NCBI RefSeq assembly: GCF_014203395.1
Contig: NZ_JACHIW010000001.1
Location: 3,579,501-3,643,500, forward strand
Direction of reading: 5' to 3'
DNA length: 64,000 nt
Source: Saccharopolyspora phatthalungensis
Lineage (GTDB): Bacteria > Actinomycetota > Actinomycetes > Mycobacteriales > Pseudonocardiaceae
In this document: piece after piece, positions 43,107 through 52,279 of the stretch
How the letters are laid out: each line of letters opens with the position of its first letter
Numbering within the stretch: position 1 is the stretch's first letter
Position numbers and translations under genes: made by a program
The notes under the pieces: generated by a model
The model's input: only the letters and a program-made list of their open reading frames with translations
Databases searched by the model: none
What the model was told of the DNA's origin: nothing

Positions 43107-44333
43107 GTGGCCCCACCACGTCCCGTCCTGCCCGAGCCGCCCCCGCGGCTGTGGCGCAACCCGGACCCGAAACGGCATTACGAGGTGGTGATCGTCGGGT
43201 CCGGCGGACACGGCCTGGCGACGGCTTACTACCTGGCGCGCAACCACGGCATCCGCGATGTCGCGGTGCTTGAGCGCGGCTGGCTGGCCGGCGGCAACAT
43301 GGCCCGCAACACCACGATCATCCGCTCCAACTACCTCTTCGACGAGAGCGCGGCGCTCTACAACCACGCGCTGAACCTCTGGGAGCAGCTGCCCGCCGAG
43401 CTGGAGTACGACTTCCTGTTCAGCCAGCGCGGCGTGCTCAACCTCGCACACACCGAACAAGAGGTGCGCGACTCCCGGCGGCGGGTGTTCGCCAACCAGC
43501 TCAACGGGGTCGACGCGGAGTGGGTGGAGCCCGCCGAGATCGCGCAGCTGTGCCCGATCCTGAACGTCTCCAGCGACACCCGGTACCCGGTGCTGGGCGC
43601 GACCCTGCAGCGGCGGGGCGGGATCGCCAAGCACGACCACGTGGCGTGGGCCTTCGCTCGCAGGGCCGACGAGCTGGGCGTGGACCTCATCCAGGGTTGC
43701 GAGGTAACGGGATTCGAGACCGACGGCGATCGGGTGACCGGGGTGCAGACCTCGCTTGGCCCGATCGGCGCGGGCAAGGTCGCGCTCGCGGCGGCCGGGC
43801 GGACGACGCTGTTGACCGACACGCTCGGGCTGCGGCTGCCGCTGCAGAGCCACCCGCTGCAGGCCCTCGTGTCGGAGCTGCTCGAACCGGTCCACCCGTG
43901 CGTGATCATGTCCAACCACGTGCACGTCTACTGCAGCCAGGCGCACAAGGGCGAACTGGTGCTAGGTGCGGGCATCGACGCTTACAACGGCTACGGCCAG
44001 CGCGGTTCGGTGCACGTGATCGAACGCCAGATGGCCGCGGCGCTGGAGTTGTTCCCGATCTTCGCGCGGGCGCACGTCATCCGGACCTGGGCGGGCACGG
44101 TGGACGTCACGCCGGACGCCTCGCCGATCATCGGCGCCACGCCGTTCGAGAACCTGTTCCTCAACTGCGGCTGGGGAACCGGCGGTTTCAAGGCCACCCC
44201 GGGAGTCGGCTGGGTGTACGCGCACACCATCGCCACCGGGCGACCGCACCCGCTCAACGAGCCCTACGGACTCGACCGGTTCGCCACCGGAGCACTGATC
44301 GACGAACACGGCGCCGCCGCCGTTGCCCACTGA
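43107..44333 (+). CDS. soxB: Sarcosine oxidase, beta subunit
   Basis: 408 residues. Oxidises sarcosine to glycine and formaldehyde (captured on THF) within the alpha-beta-gamma-delta enzyme; this subunit carries FAD and covalent FMN. FAD motif [20 protein letters not shown], then [20 protein letters not shown], and the C-terminal [14 protein letters not shown] and [15 protein letters not shown]. The start is GTG 43107 with GGAG at six bases. A longer open frame reaching back into gntR is not coding. First gene of soxBDAG. Confidence 0.96.
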   Translation: MAPPRPVLPEPPPRLWRNPDPKRHYEVVIVGSGGHGLATAYYLARNHGIRDVAVLERGWLAGGNMARNTTIIRSNYLFDESAALYNHALNLWEQLPAELEYDFLFSQRGVLNLAHTEQEVRDSRRRVFANQLNGVDAEWVEPAEIAQLCPILNVSSDTRYPVLGATLQRRGGIAKHDHVAWAFARRADELGVDLIQGCEVTGFETDGDRVTGVQTSLGPIGAGKVALAAAGRTTLLTDTLGLRLPLQSHPLQALVSELLEPVHPCVIMSNHVHVYCSQAHKGELVLGAGIDAYNGYGQRGSVHVIERQMAAALELFPIFARAHVIRTWAGTVDVTPDASPIIGATPFENLFLNCGWGTGGFKATPGVGWVYAHTIATGRPHPLNEPYGLDRFATGALIDEHGAAAVAH

Positions 44334-44342
44334 AGGATTCCA

Positions 44343-44609
44343 ATGCTGCTCATTCATTGCCCCTGGTGCGGCGATCGGGACGAGACCGAGTTCCACTACG
44401 GCGGTCAGGCCCACGTCGACTATCCGGAGAACACCGCCGACGTCGACGACGTCGCCTGGTCCGAGTACCTGTTCGTGCGCGACAACCCGCGCGGGTTGTT
44501 CCACGAGCGCTGGACGCACACCGCAGGCTGCCGCCGCTGGTTCAACGTCGTCCGCGACACCACTACCAACGAGATGCACCCGGAGACGGCCGGAAAGGTG
44601 GCGCCATGA
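44343..44609 (+). CDS. soxD: Sarcosine oxidase, delta subunit
   Basis: 88-residue zinc-containing subunit: CPWCGDRDETEFHYGG at the N-terminus (Cys6, Cys9) and HTAGCRRWFNVVRDTTTNE towards the end provide the Cys/His zinc ligands. It starts nine bases after soxB; its stop overlaps the soxA start (ATGA). Confidence 0.95.
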   Translation: MLLIHCPWCGDRDETEFHYGGQAHVDYPENTADVDDVAWSEYLFVRDNPRGLFHERWTHTAGCRRWFNVVRDTTTNEMHPETAGKVAP

Positions 44610-47440
44610 CACGCCTCGCCACGGGCGGTCGCATCGACCGCACCCGAACGCTGCGGTTCACCTTCGACGGCATCGAGTTCGCCGGGCATCCCGGCGACAC
44701 CCTCGCCTCGGCGCTGCTGGCCAACGGCCGGATCGAGGTCGGCCCGTCGATCTACCGGGACCGGCCGCGCGGCATCGTCACGGCCGACTGCACCGAGCCG
44801 AACGCGCTGGTGCAGGTGCTCAACGGCCGCCCGGAGCCACTGGTGCCCGCGACGCAACTGGAGCTCTATGACGGCCTGCAGGTCGCGAGCCTTTCCGGCG
44901 TCGGTTGGCTGGGCAACGCGCCGGATCCCACTATCTACGACAAGAAGTACGTGCACGCCGACGTGGTGGTGGTCGGCGCCGGTCCCGCCGGGATCGCCGC
45001 CGCGCTGGCCGCCGGGCGCAGCGGTGCGCGGGTGATCCTGGTCGAGCAGGGCCGGGAGCTCGGCGGGTCGCTGCTGGACGGCGGCGAGCACATCGACGGT
45101 CGAGCCGCGGGCGAGTGGATCTCCCGCGCGGCAAGGGAATTCGTCGACCTTCCGGAGATGCGGGTGCTGACCCGCGCCACCGCGGTGGGCCACTACGACC
45201 ACAATTACCTGCTCATCGCCGAGCGTCGCGGCAGCCGCCAGCGGCTGTGGCACGTGCGGGCCCAGCGGGTGGTGCTGGCCACCGGCGCACACGAGCGGCC
45301 GATGGTCTTCGCCGACAACGATCGGCCCGGCATCATGCTCGCCTCGGCCGTGCGCAGCTACCTCAAGCGGTTCGCGGTGCTGCCGGGCCAAGAAACCATC
45401 GTCGCCACCGCGTCCGACAGCGCTTATCTGACGGCGTTCGACCTGGCCGCCGCGGGCGGCCACGTCCGCGCGGTCGTCGACACCCGGCCGGAACCGCCGC
45501 AGCGGCTCGTCGAGCAGGCCCGATCCCTGGGCGCCCAGGTGTTCACCGGCTCGGCCGTCATCGGCACGACCGGGGACCGGCGGATCTCGTCCGCGCGGAT
45601 CGCCGAGATCGACAGCGAGGGACTGCTCGCCGGTCGCCCGGTGGACCTCGACTGCGACCTGCTGGCGGTCTGCGGCGGCTGGAACCCCGCTGTGCACCTG
45701 TTCAGCCAGGCCGGCGGCGCGGTGCGCTGGGACCAGCTGGTGGCCGCCTTCGTGCCGGCGCAGAAACCCGGGCTGCCCAAGGTGATCGGGGCCGCGCGCG
45801 GCACCTACGACCTCGCCGGTTGCCTCGCCCAGGGCCTGGCGGCCGGGGCCGAGGCGGCGACCGCGAGCGGCTTCCGGGTCGCCGCGCCTCCCGTTCCGCC
45901 GGTGACCGGCGACCGGCCGGTCGCCCAGCCGCGCCCGCTGTGGCTGGTCCCGGCGGAATCCGGCGACCCGGCACAGTGGACGGAACATTTCGTCGACCTG
46001 CAACGGGATTCCACCGTGGCCGACGTATGGCGCGCGATCGGTGCCGGGATGCGTTCGGTCGAGCACGTCAAGCGCTACACCACCATCGGCACCGGCAGCG
46101 ACCAGGGCAAGACCTCCGCGGTGAACGCCATCGGTGTGATTGCAGACGCGCTGCAGGCCGAAACTCCGGGCGAGGTGGGCACCACGACCTTCCGGCCGCC
46201 CTACACGCCGGTGTCCTTCGCGCTGCTTGCCGGGCGCGACCGGGGCGAGCTGCACGACCCGGTGCGGACCACCCCGATGCACTCCTGGCACGTGGCCCAC
46301 GGCGCGGAGTTCGAGAACGTCGGCCAGTGGAAGCGGCCCTGGTACTACCCGCGCCCCGGCGAGGACATGGCCGCCGCGGTGCGGCGGGAATGCCTGGCGG
46401 CGCGCACCGGGGTCGCGATGATGGACGCCACCACGCTCGGCAAGATCGAGATCGTCGGCCCGGACGCGCCGGAGTTCCTGAACCGGATCTACACCAACGC
46501 CTTCGCCAAGCTCCCGGTCGGCAAGGCCCGCTACGGCGTGATGTGCACCCCCGACGGGATGGTCTTCGATGACGGCGTCTCCATGCGGCTGGCCGCGGAT
46601 CGCTACCTGATGACCACCACGACCGGTAACGCCGCGGTGGTGCTCGAATGGCTGGAGGAGTGGCTGCAAACCGAGTGGCCGCACCTGGCGGTGCACTGCA
46701 CCTCGGTGACCGAGCAGTGGGCCACGGTGGCCGTGGTGGGGCCGGACTCGCGGGAGGTGGTGGCCCGCCTGGCGCCGGACCTGGACGTCTCGGCCGAGGC
46801 GTTCGGGTTCCTGGAGTTCCGGGAAGCCGTGCTGGGCAACGGGATCCCGGCCCGGATCTGCCGGATCTCGTTCTCCGGCGAGCTCGCCTTCGAGATCAAC
46901 GTCGCCGCCTGGTACGGCCTGGCGGTGTGGGAGGCGGTGCACGAGGCCGGGCAGGACTTCGGCATCACGCCCTACGGCACCGAAACCATGCACGTGCTGC
47001 GGGCGGAGAAGGGTTTCGTGATCGTCGGGCAGGACACCGACGGGACCGTCACCCCGTACGACCTGGGCATGGACTGGGTGGTGTCCAAGCGCAAGGACTT
47101 CGTCGGCAAGCGCTCGTTCGCCCGCCCGGACACCGCGCGCGACGACCGCAAGCAGTTGGTCGGGCTGCTGCCGGTGGATCCGGCCGAGCTGCTTCCGGAG
47201 GGCGCGCACCTGGTTGAGCTGGGGGTGCGGTGGGAGCCGCCGGTGCCGATGCTCGGGCACGTCACCTCCAGCTACCGCAGCGCGATCCTGGACCGGACCT
47301 TCGCGATGGCGCTGGTCCGCAACGGTCGGCAGCGCATCGGCGAGGTGCTGCACGTGCCGGTCGACGGCCGGTCGATCCCGGTCGAAGTGACCGAGCCCGT
47401 TTTCTACGACGTGGAAGGAGCCCGCCGTGACGGTCGCTAG
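44606..47440 (+). CDS. soxA: Sarcosine oxidase, alpha subunit
   Basis: 944 residues: N-terminal ferredoxin-like segment (GRIDRTRTLRFTFDGIEFAG), an NAD/FAD oxidoreductase part with VVVVGAGPAGIAAALAAGRS, and a C-terminal GcvT folate domain (from about 570; VGQWKRPWYYPRPGEDM, then ARTGVAMMDATTLGKIEIVG) that transfers the one-carbon unit to THF. ATG 44606 overlaps soxD and has GGAAAGGTGG upstream. A much longer open frame in this phase (from 43520) is only an artefact of GC-rich sequence. Confidence 0.96.
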   Translation: MTRLATGGRIDRTRTLRFTFDGIEFAGHPGDTLASALLANGRIEVGPSIYRDRPRGIVTADCTEPNALVQVLNGRPEPLVPATQLELYDGLQVASLSGVGWLGNAPDPTIYDKKYVHADVVVVGAGPAGIAAALAAGRSGARVILVEQGRELGGSLLDGGEHIDGRAAGEWISRAAREFVDLPEMRVLTRATAVGHYDHNYLLIAERRGSRQRLWHVRAQRVVLATGAHERPMVFADNDRPGIMLASAVRSYLKRFAVLPGQETIVATASDSAYLTAFDLAAAGGHVRAVVDTRPEPPQRLVEQARSLGAQVFTGSAVIGTTGDRRISSARIAEIDSEGLLAGRPVDLDCDLLAVCGGWNPAVHLFSQAGGAVRWDQLVAAFVPAQKPGLPKVIGAARGTYDLAGCLAQGLAAGAEAATASGFRVAAPPVPPVTGDRPVAQPRPLWLVPAESGDPAQWTEHFVDLQRDSTVADVWRAIGAGMRSVEHVKRYTTIGTGSDQGKTSAVNAIGVIADALQAETPGEVGTTTFRPPYTPVSFALLAGRDRGELHDPVRTTPMHSWHVAHGAEFENVGQWKRPWYYPRPGEDMAAAVRRECLAARTGVAMMDATTLGKIEIVGPDAPEFLNRIYTNAFAKLPVGKARYGVMCTPDGMVFDDGVSMRLAADRYLMTTTTGNAAVVLEWLEEWLQTEWPHLAVHCTSVTEQWATVAVVGPDSREVVARLAPDLDVSAEAFGFLEFREAVLGNGIPARICRISFSGELAFEINVAAWYGLAVWEAVHEAGQDFGITPYGTETMHVLRAEKGFVIVGQDTDGTVTPYDLGMDWVVSKRKDFVGKRSFARPDTARDDRKQLVGLLPVDPAELLPEGAHLVELGVRWEPPVPMLGHVTSSYRSAILDRTFAMALVRNGRQRIGEVLHVPVDGRSIPVEVTEPVFYDVEGARRDGR

Positions 47441-48056
47441 TCCGGCCGACCCCCGGGTCGGCACCCTGTCCCTGCGCCGCAGTCCGCTGGCGCACCGCGC
47501 GGCGGAGCTCGCTGCGCACGGCGTCGACGGGCCGCGCGGTGTCCGGCTGGCCGAGGAGCCCTTCCTGACCCAGGTGAACCTCCGGGTGCACCCGGGGAGC
47601 CCGGCGGTGGCGCGCATCGAGCACGCGCTGGACCTGGCGCTGCCGCACCACGAGCCAAACCTGGTCTCGGGCGACGAGAACGGCGCCGCCCTCTGGCTGG
47701 GCCCGGACGAATGGCTCCTGGTGGCCCCGGACGGCAAAGCGGCGGAGCTGGTCACGGCGACCCGCGACGCCCTGTCGGATTCTTTGGGCTCCACAGTGGA
47801 CGTATCGGCGAACCGCACCACCCTGCGCCTGTCGGGGCCGATGGCCCGCGAGGTGCTGGAGAAGGTCTGCTCGCTGGACCTCCACCCGCGGTCGTTCACC
47901 CCGGGGCGCTGCGCCCAAACCCTCGTGGGGCGAACGCAAGCGGTCTTGTGGCAACTGGATCCGAAACCCTGCTACCGGCTCCTGGTCCGCAACTCCTTCG
48001 CCAACTACCTCACCGATCTCCTCCTGGACGCCATGCAGGAGTTCACCACCCGCTGA
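47427..48056 (+). CDS. soxG: Sarcosine oxidase, gamma subunit
   Basis: 209 residues resembling a truncated GcvT fold. FLTQVNLRVHPGSPAVARIE, LWLGPDEWLLVAP, STVDVSANRTTLRLSGPMAR and SFTPGRCAQTLVGRTQAVLW are typical. Starts at GTG 47427 inside the last codons of soxA (14-base overlap), with GGAAGGAG upstream. Completes the four-subunit enzyme. Confidence 0.95.
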   Translation: MTVASPADPRVGTLSLRRSPLAHRAAELAAHGVDGPRGVRLAEEPFLTQVNLRVHPGSPAVARIEHALDLALPHHEPNLVSGDENGAALWLGPDEWLLVAPDGKAAELVTATRDALSDSLGSTVDVSANRTTLRLSGPMAREVLEKVCSLDLHPRSFTPGRCAQTLVGRTQAVLWQLDPKPCYRLLVRNSFANYLTDLLLDAMQEFTTR

Positions 48057-48082
48057 TCCGACCAGGGTCGTGCGTCGCCGCG

Positions 48083-49279
48083 TCAGCGGCGGTGCGGGAT
48101 CGTGGGTGCCGGGGCCGACAGGGACGTGATCAGGCGGCGGCGGTGGACCGCGAACTGCTTGGGACTGTTCATCGCGCACAGCGCGATCGTTCGGCCGGCG
48201 CGCTGGTAGGTCGCGACGAAACGGCGGGCCTTCAGCGAGCCGTCCACGACGGTGATCTTGTCCTTCGGCCCCGCGTACCCGGCGAACTGCAGCGTCGAAC
48301 CGTACTGCTGGGACCAGAAGTGCGGCACTCCGGTGTAGCTGGCGACGGTTCGCCCGGCGAGCAGGTTGCGCACCGCCACCGGCGGCTGGTTCATCGCCGT
48401 CGACCAGTGGTCACTGCGCACCGTGTGCGATCGGTGCGCCGGCTGGTACCGGGCGATGTCGCCGACCGCGACCACGTTGGGCAGCGAAGTCACGCATCCC
48501 GAGTCGGTCACGACCCCGTCGCGGATCTTGAGCCCGGAACCGCGCAACCACTGCGTGGCGGGCACCGCGCCGACCTCGACGACCACCGAATCGGCCGGGA
48601 TCACCCGGCCGTCGGCGAGCTCCACGCCGGTGACCCGATCGTCGGTGAGCACTCGCGCGGCCGGTGTCCCGCACCGCACCCGCACCCCGTAGTCCTCGTG
48701 CTGCGCGAAGCACAGCGGCGCCAGTTCGATGCCTAGGGTCCGCGCGAGCGGCAGGTGCTGGGCGTCGACCAGCGTCACCTCGGCACCGAGGGACCGGCAG
48801 GTGGAGGCGATCTCGGCGCCGATCAGCCCGCCGCCCACGACCACCACCCGAGCCCCGGCGCGGATCTCGGCGCGCAGCGCAAGCGCGTCGTCGAGGGTCC
48901 GCAGCCGGTGGCCGCCCGGTGCGTCCGCGATGCCCGGCAGGCTCAGCCGCGTCGACCCGGTGGCCAGCACTACGCCGTCGGCCCGGATCTCGCTGCCGTC
49001 CGCGAGCACCACCACACCGCGCTTGGCGTCCAGCCGCGCCGCCGGGCTGCCTAATCGCCACTCCGCGGCGAGGTCGGCTTCCTCCTGCTCGCTGCCCAGC
49101 GCGAGCTCCTCCGGCTGCAGCGTGCCGGCCAGGAACTCCTTGGACAGCGGCGGCCGGTCGTAGGGGCGGTGCGATTCCGCCCCCACGATCACCAAGCGGC
49201 CGTCGAAGCCCTGTTCGCGCAGCTCCTGCGCGGCCCGCCAACCCGCCACCGAGGAGCCGACCACGGCGACCGTGTTCAT
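48083..49279 (-). CDS. FAD-dependent ferredoxin/putidaredoxin-type reductase
   Basis: 398 residues of the class that passes electrons from NAD(P)H to ferredoxins of oxygenases: FAD site VGSSVAGWRAAQELREQG, RPYDRPPLSKEFLAG, the NAD site VVVVGGGLIGAEIASTCRSL, and NVVAVGDIARYQ. Convergent with soxG and divergent from iclR. No Rieske oxygenase or ferredoxin gene lies next to it. It may serve an unlinked betaine or other demethylating oxygenase, or a P450. Confidence 0.9.
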   Translation of the reverse strand: MNTVAVVGSSVAGWRAAQELREQGFDGRLVIVGAESHRPYDRPPLSKEFLAGTLQPEELALGSEQEEADLAAEWRLGSPAARLDAKRGVVVLADGSEIRADGVVLATGSTRLSLPGIADAPGGHRLRTLDDALALRAEIRAGARVVVVGGGLIGAEIASTCRSLGAEVTLVDAQHLPLARTLGIELAPLCFAQHEDYGVRVRCGTPAARVLTDDRVTGVELADGRVIPADSVVVEVGAVPATQWLRGSGLKIRDGVVTDSGCVTSLPNVVAVGDIARYQPAHRSHTVRSDHWSTAMNQPPVAVRNLLAGRTVASYTGVPHFWSQQYGSTLQFAGYAGPKDKITVVDGSLKARRFVATYQRAGRTIALCAMNSPKQFAVHRRRLITSLSAPAPTIPHRR

Positions 49280-49364
49280 GCCTTGATCACGGCCGGTCCG
49301 GCGGCCCCAGCGAATGACAACAAGCCGACCTCCGTTGCACAATGAGGAACAGCGCGTAGTATTT

Positions 49365-49389
49365 GCAACAAATCTGACCCTTTTGTTGC
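49365..49389. promoter_or_regulatory. Inverted repeat in the reductase/iclR divergent region
   Basis: Perfect arms GCAACAAA (49365-49372) and TTTGTTGC (49382-49389) with a nine-base spacer. Likely IclR operator. A partly overlapping TTGTTGCGACAA adds a further half-site. Confidence 0.6.
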
Positions 49390-49453
49390 GACAACGTCAA
49401 GAGGGGTAACGGATGGTTCCGATATGTGCACCTCTAGCGGATACGGTTGACCG

Positions 49454-50245
49454 GTGGGTAGTGCAGCTGAGGCACGCGGAAGGGGTTCTTCTGGCGCTCT
49501 CGTGCAGTCCGTCGACCGGGCTGTGACCGTCTTGGAACTGCTGGCGCGCAACGGAGAAGCCGGTATCACCGAGATCGCCGGGGAGCTGGGAGTGCACAAA
49601 TCAACGGCTTCCCGGCTGGTCAGCGTGCTGGAGGCACGAGGTCTGGTGGAGCAGTTGGGGGAACGCGGCAAGTACGCGATCGGCTTCGGCATCGTCCGGT
49701 TGGCCGGGGCGGCGACCGAGCGAATGGACCTGCCGCGGCTAGGCCGGCCGTTCTGCGAGTCGCTGGCCGCCGACCTGGGCGAGACGGTCAACATCGCGAT
49801 CCGGGACAACGACGTCGCCATCAACATCAGCCAGGCCCGCGGCACCGCGGCGGTCACGGCGCACAACTGGGTCGGGCAGCGCACCCCGCTGCACGCGACG
49901 TCCAGCGGAAAGGTGCTGTTGGCGCACGCACCGCACGACGACCAGGACAAGCTGCTCGTCCGACCCCTGGAGCGGTACACGACTCGAACTGTCACCAATG
50001 CCGGCCAGTTACGCAAGGATTTCGAGCTGATCGTCCGCGATGGCTACGCGACCAGCTACGAGGAACTGGAGCTCGGGCTCAACGCGGCGGCGGTCGCGGT
50101 CTACAACCACGAGGGCGACGTGATCGCCGCGCTGAGCGCCTCGGGCCCGTCGTACCGCTTCTCCCGCAAGCGGATGCGGGACGTGGTCGGCGCGATGCGC
50201 GTGGCCGCCAAAGAACTCTCCTCCCAGCTCGGTTTCCTGTCCTAG
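49454..50245 (+). CDS. IclR-family transcriptional regulator
   Basis: 263 residues: winged HTH (VDRAVTVLELLARNGEAGIT, then LGVHKSTASRLVSVLEARGL) and an IclR effector domain (SSGKVLLAHAP, YATSYEELELGLNAAAVAVY). Starts at GTG 49454; TACGGT just upstream could be the -10 of a near-leaderless mRNA. Likely controls the neighbouring reductase and perhaps the dehydrogenase operon, which shares the TTGTTGCG element. Confidence 0.92.
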   Translation: MGSAAEARGRGSSGALVQSVDRAVTVLELLARNGEAGITEIAGELGVHKSTASRLVSVLEARGLVEQLGERGKYAIGFGIVRLAGAATERMDLPRLGRPFCESLAADLGETVNIAIRDNDVAINISQARGTAAVTAHNWVGQRTPLHATSSGKVLLAHAPHDDQDKLLVRPLERYTTRTVTNAGQLRKDFELIVRDGYATSYEELELGLNAAAVAVYNHEGDVIAALSASGPSYRFSRKRMRDVVGAMRVAAKELSSQLGFLS

Positions 50246-50265
50246 GAGCCCAGAGCGCAATCGCG

Positions 50266-51867
50266 CTAATCGCGCGAGAGCCAGAGCTCTTCGAGATCGA
50301 GTTGGTGCATGACGCGGCGCAGCACTTCGTCATCGATGCGGCGGTTGTCGCGGAACTGAACGAAGATCGCTCGCTCGGCCGCCAGCATTTCGCCGCGCAG
50401 CCGGCGGTACGCCGCCGTCGGGCTCTCGCCGATTTCGTTGGCCGACCGGCCCAGCCGCTCCCACGCCTGGTTGCGGCGTTGCTGTGCGGCGCGCCGCAGG
50501 TGCTCGGCGACGTCGCCGGGCGGCTCGGATTCCGTGATGAGGTCATCGAGCCGTTCCAACGCGGCGCGGGCGGCGTTGTGCTGGGCTTCGGCTTCGGCCA
50601 GCATGTCGGTGTAGTCCTCGGTGCCTCGCACGCCTAGGAAGCCGATGAGCCAGGGCAGCGTGGTGCCGTGCAGCAGCAAGGTCGCCAGCGTCACGAAGAA
50701 GGTCAGGAACAGGACCTCGTCGCGGTGCGGGAACGGCGCCCCAGCCAGCGTCGCGGTCGGGATCGCCGAAGCCGCGGCCAACGACACCACGCCCCGCATC
50801 CCCGCCCATGACACGATCACCCTGTGTCGCCAATCAGGACTGGGCCGCCAATCAGGACTGGGCCGCCGATCCGGACTGCGGTGCCGGATCAATTCCGGCA
50901 GGTACATCACCAGGAAAACCCACGCGCCGCGCGCGAGCAGCACGGCGGCGGTCAGCGCGAGTCCGGCGACGACCAGCGGACCGAAGTCGGTCGACACGCT
51001 TTCCACGACGCTGCGCAACTGCAAGCCGATCAACGCGAACACGACCGCCTCCAGCAGGGTGTCCGCCGCGCCCCATACCGCCCGGTCCTGCAGCCGTGTC
51101 GCCGCGCTGCCCGACGGTGCGTGATGACCTAGGTAAAGCCCGGCCACCACGACGGCCAGCACCCCGGAGGCGTGCACCTCCTCGGCGATTAGGTAGGCGA
51201 AAAACGGCACGATCAGCCCGACCGCGCTTTCCAGCAGGTCGTCGCGCAGCAGTCGCCGAACCCGGTGCACGACCCAGCCGATGGCGTAGCCGATCACCGC
51301 ACCACCCACCGCGGCCAGCAGGAACAGGCCCACCCCGGCCAGCAGCGAATAGCCGGTGCCGATCGCCGCGGCCACGGCCACTCGGTAGGCGGTCAACGCG
51401 GTGGCGTCGTTGACCAGGCTCTCCCCGCTGAGCACCGTCATGATCTTGCGTGGCAGCCCCAGCCGTCGGCCGATCGACGTAGCCGCGACCGCGTCCGGCG
51501 GCGCGATGACCGCGCCGAGCACAAGCGCCACGCTCAGCGGTATGCCCGGTACCAGCCACCACGCAATGGCCCCGGCGACCACCGTGCTGAACAGCACCAA
51601 TCCGAACGCGAGCAACCCGATCGGCCGCAGGTTGGCGCGAATCCCGACGGTGGAGCTGTTCAGCGCCGCCGAATACAGCAGCGGCGGCAGGATCAGCAGC
51701 AGTACCACGCTCGGGTCGATCGTGTAGTCCGGGACGCCGGGTATGAAGGACACCGCCAGCCCCACGACAACGAGCGCCAGCGGCTCGGAAAGTCCCGCTC
51801 GCCGGGCTACGGCGGTCACGGCGAGCGCCCCGGCGACCAGGGCCATCAACGCGGGTAAGTCGTGCAT
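50266..51867 (-). CDS. Na+/H+ antiporter, CPA1 (NhaP/NHE) family
   Basis: 533 residues. Twelve or so hydrophobic helices; the transport-site region GAVIAPPDAVAATSIGRRLG and SGESLVNDATALTAYRV (with Asp) are intact, as is VIVSWAGMRGVVSLAAA. The long cytoplasmic tail is helical and charged. Between helices lies SPDRRPSPDWRPSPDWRH, encoded by an 18-base repeat (50828-50881). ATG 51867 is preferred over an upstream shadow start. It would exchange Na+ or K+ for protons in pH and salt homeostasis. Confidence 0.93.
   Translation of the reverse strand: MHDLPALMALVAGALAVTAVARRAGLSEPLALVVVGLAVSFIPGVPDYTIDPSVVLLLILPPLLYSAALNSSTVGIRANLRPIGLLAFGLVLFSTVVAGAIAWWLVPGIPLSVALVLGAVIAPPDAVAATSIGRRLGLPRKIMTVLSGESLVNDATALTAYRVAVAAAIGTGYSLLAGVGLFLLAAVGGAVIGYAIGWVVHRVRRLLRDDLLESAVGLIVPFFAYLIAEEVHASGVLAVVVAGLYLGHHAPSGSAATRLQDRAVWGAADTLLEAVVFALIGLQLRSVVESVSTDFGPLVVAGLALTAAVLLARGAWVFLVMYLPELIRHRSPDRRPSPDWRPSPDWRHRVIVSWAGMRGVVSLAAASAIPTATLAGAPFPHRDEVLFLTFFVTLATLLLHGTTLPWLIGFLGVRGTEDYTDMLAEAEAQHNAARAALERLDDLITESEPPGDVAEHLRRAAQQRRNQAWERLGRSANEIGESPTAAYRRLRGEMLAAERAIFVQFRDNRRIDDEVLRRVMHQLDLEELWLSRD
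50828..50881. repeat. Triplicate 18-bp tandem repeat in the antiporter gene
   Basis: Two identical 18-base copies (50828-50845, 50846-50863) and a diverged third (50864-50881). It encodes a six-residue RPSPDW-type repeat in a loop and keeps the frame. Confidence 0.85.
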
Positions 51868-51976
51868 GCTCGCTCCGGTAGCGGCCGTCGCTGCGCAAGC
51901 CGCGGCCAATGGTTACGTTCGATAGCACATTGTTGTTCGAGCCGCCGATACCCTGCTCGGCACTGGGAGGTTTCCG

Positions 51977-52246
51977 ATGTCCGGTAGCTGTGCGCACCTG
52001 CGCGAGGCGGCCGACCGAGTTCCGGAACCCGGTCGGGAGGATGGCTGTGAAGACTGCCTCGCCGCCGGTCAGCACGTGTGGGCGCACCTGCGGATCTGCA
52101 TGCAATGCGGGCACGTCGGGTGCTGTGACTCCAGCCCGAACAAGCACGCCACGGCCCACTTCCACCAGGTCGCGCACCCGGTGATCCGCTCCTTCGAGCC
52201 GGGCGAATCCTGGACCTGGTGCTACGTGGACGAAGTGCTCGGGTAA
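51977..52246 (+). CDS. UBP-type zinc finger protein
   Basis: 89 residues: CAHL...CEDCLAAGQHVWAHLRICM, then CGHVGCCDSSPNKHATAHF and HPVIRSFEPGESWTWCYVDE. This is the ZnF-UBP fold in a stand-alone bacterial form, widespread in actinobacteria. The Cys/His zinc ligands are present. Divergent from the antiporter and convergent with the permease. Function in bacteria is unclear. Confidence 0.9.
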   Translation: MSGSCAHLREAADRVPEPGREDGCEDCLAAGQHVWAHLRICMQCGHVGCCDSSPNKHATAHFHQVAHPVIRSFEPGESWTWCYVDEVLG

Positions 52247-52253
52247 GGCACCG

Positions 52254-52279
52254 GGGCAGGCCTATTCGCTGGCCTGCCC
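52254..52279. terminator. Bidirectional hairpin between the UBP and permease genes
   Basis: Perfect 9-bp stem GGGCAGGCC / GGCCTGCCC with an eight-base loop between convergent genes; it includes the permease stop codon. No T tract. Confidence 0.55.

Noticed and set aside
44420..47899. 1159-codon minus-strand open frame opposite soxA
   Set aside because: Antisense to soxA and soxG, which show complete family motifs.
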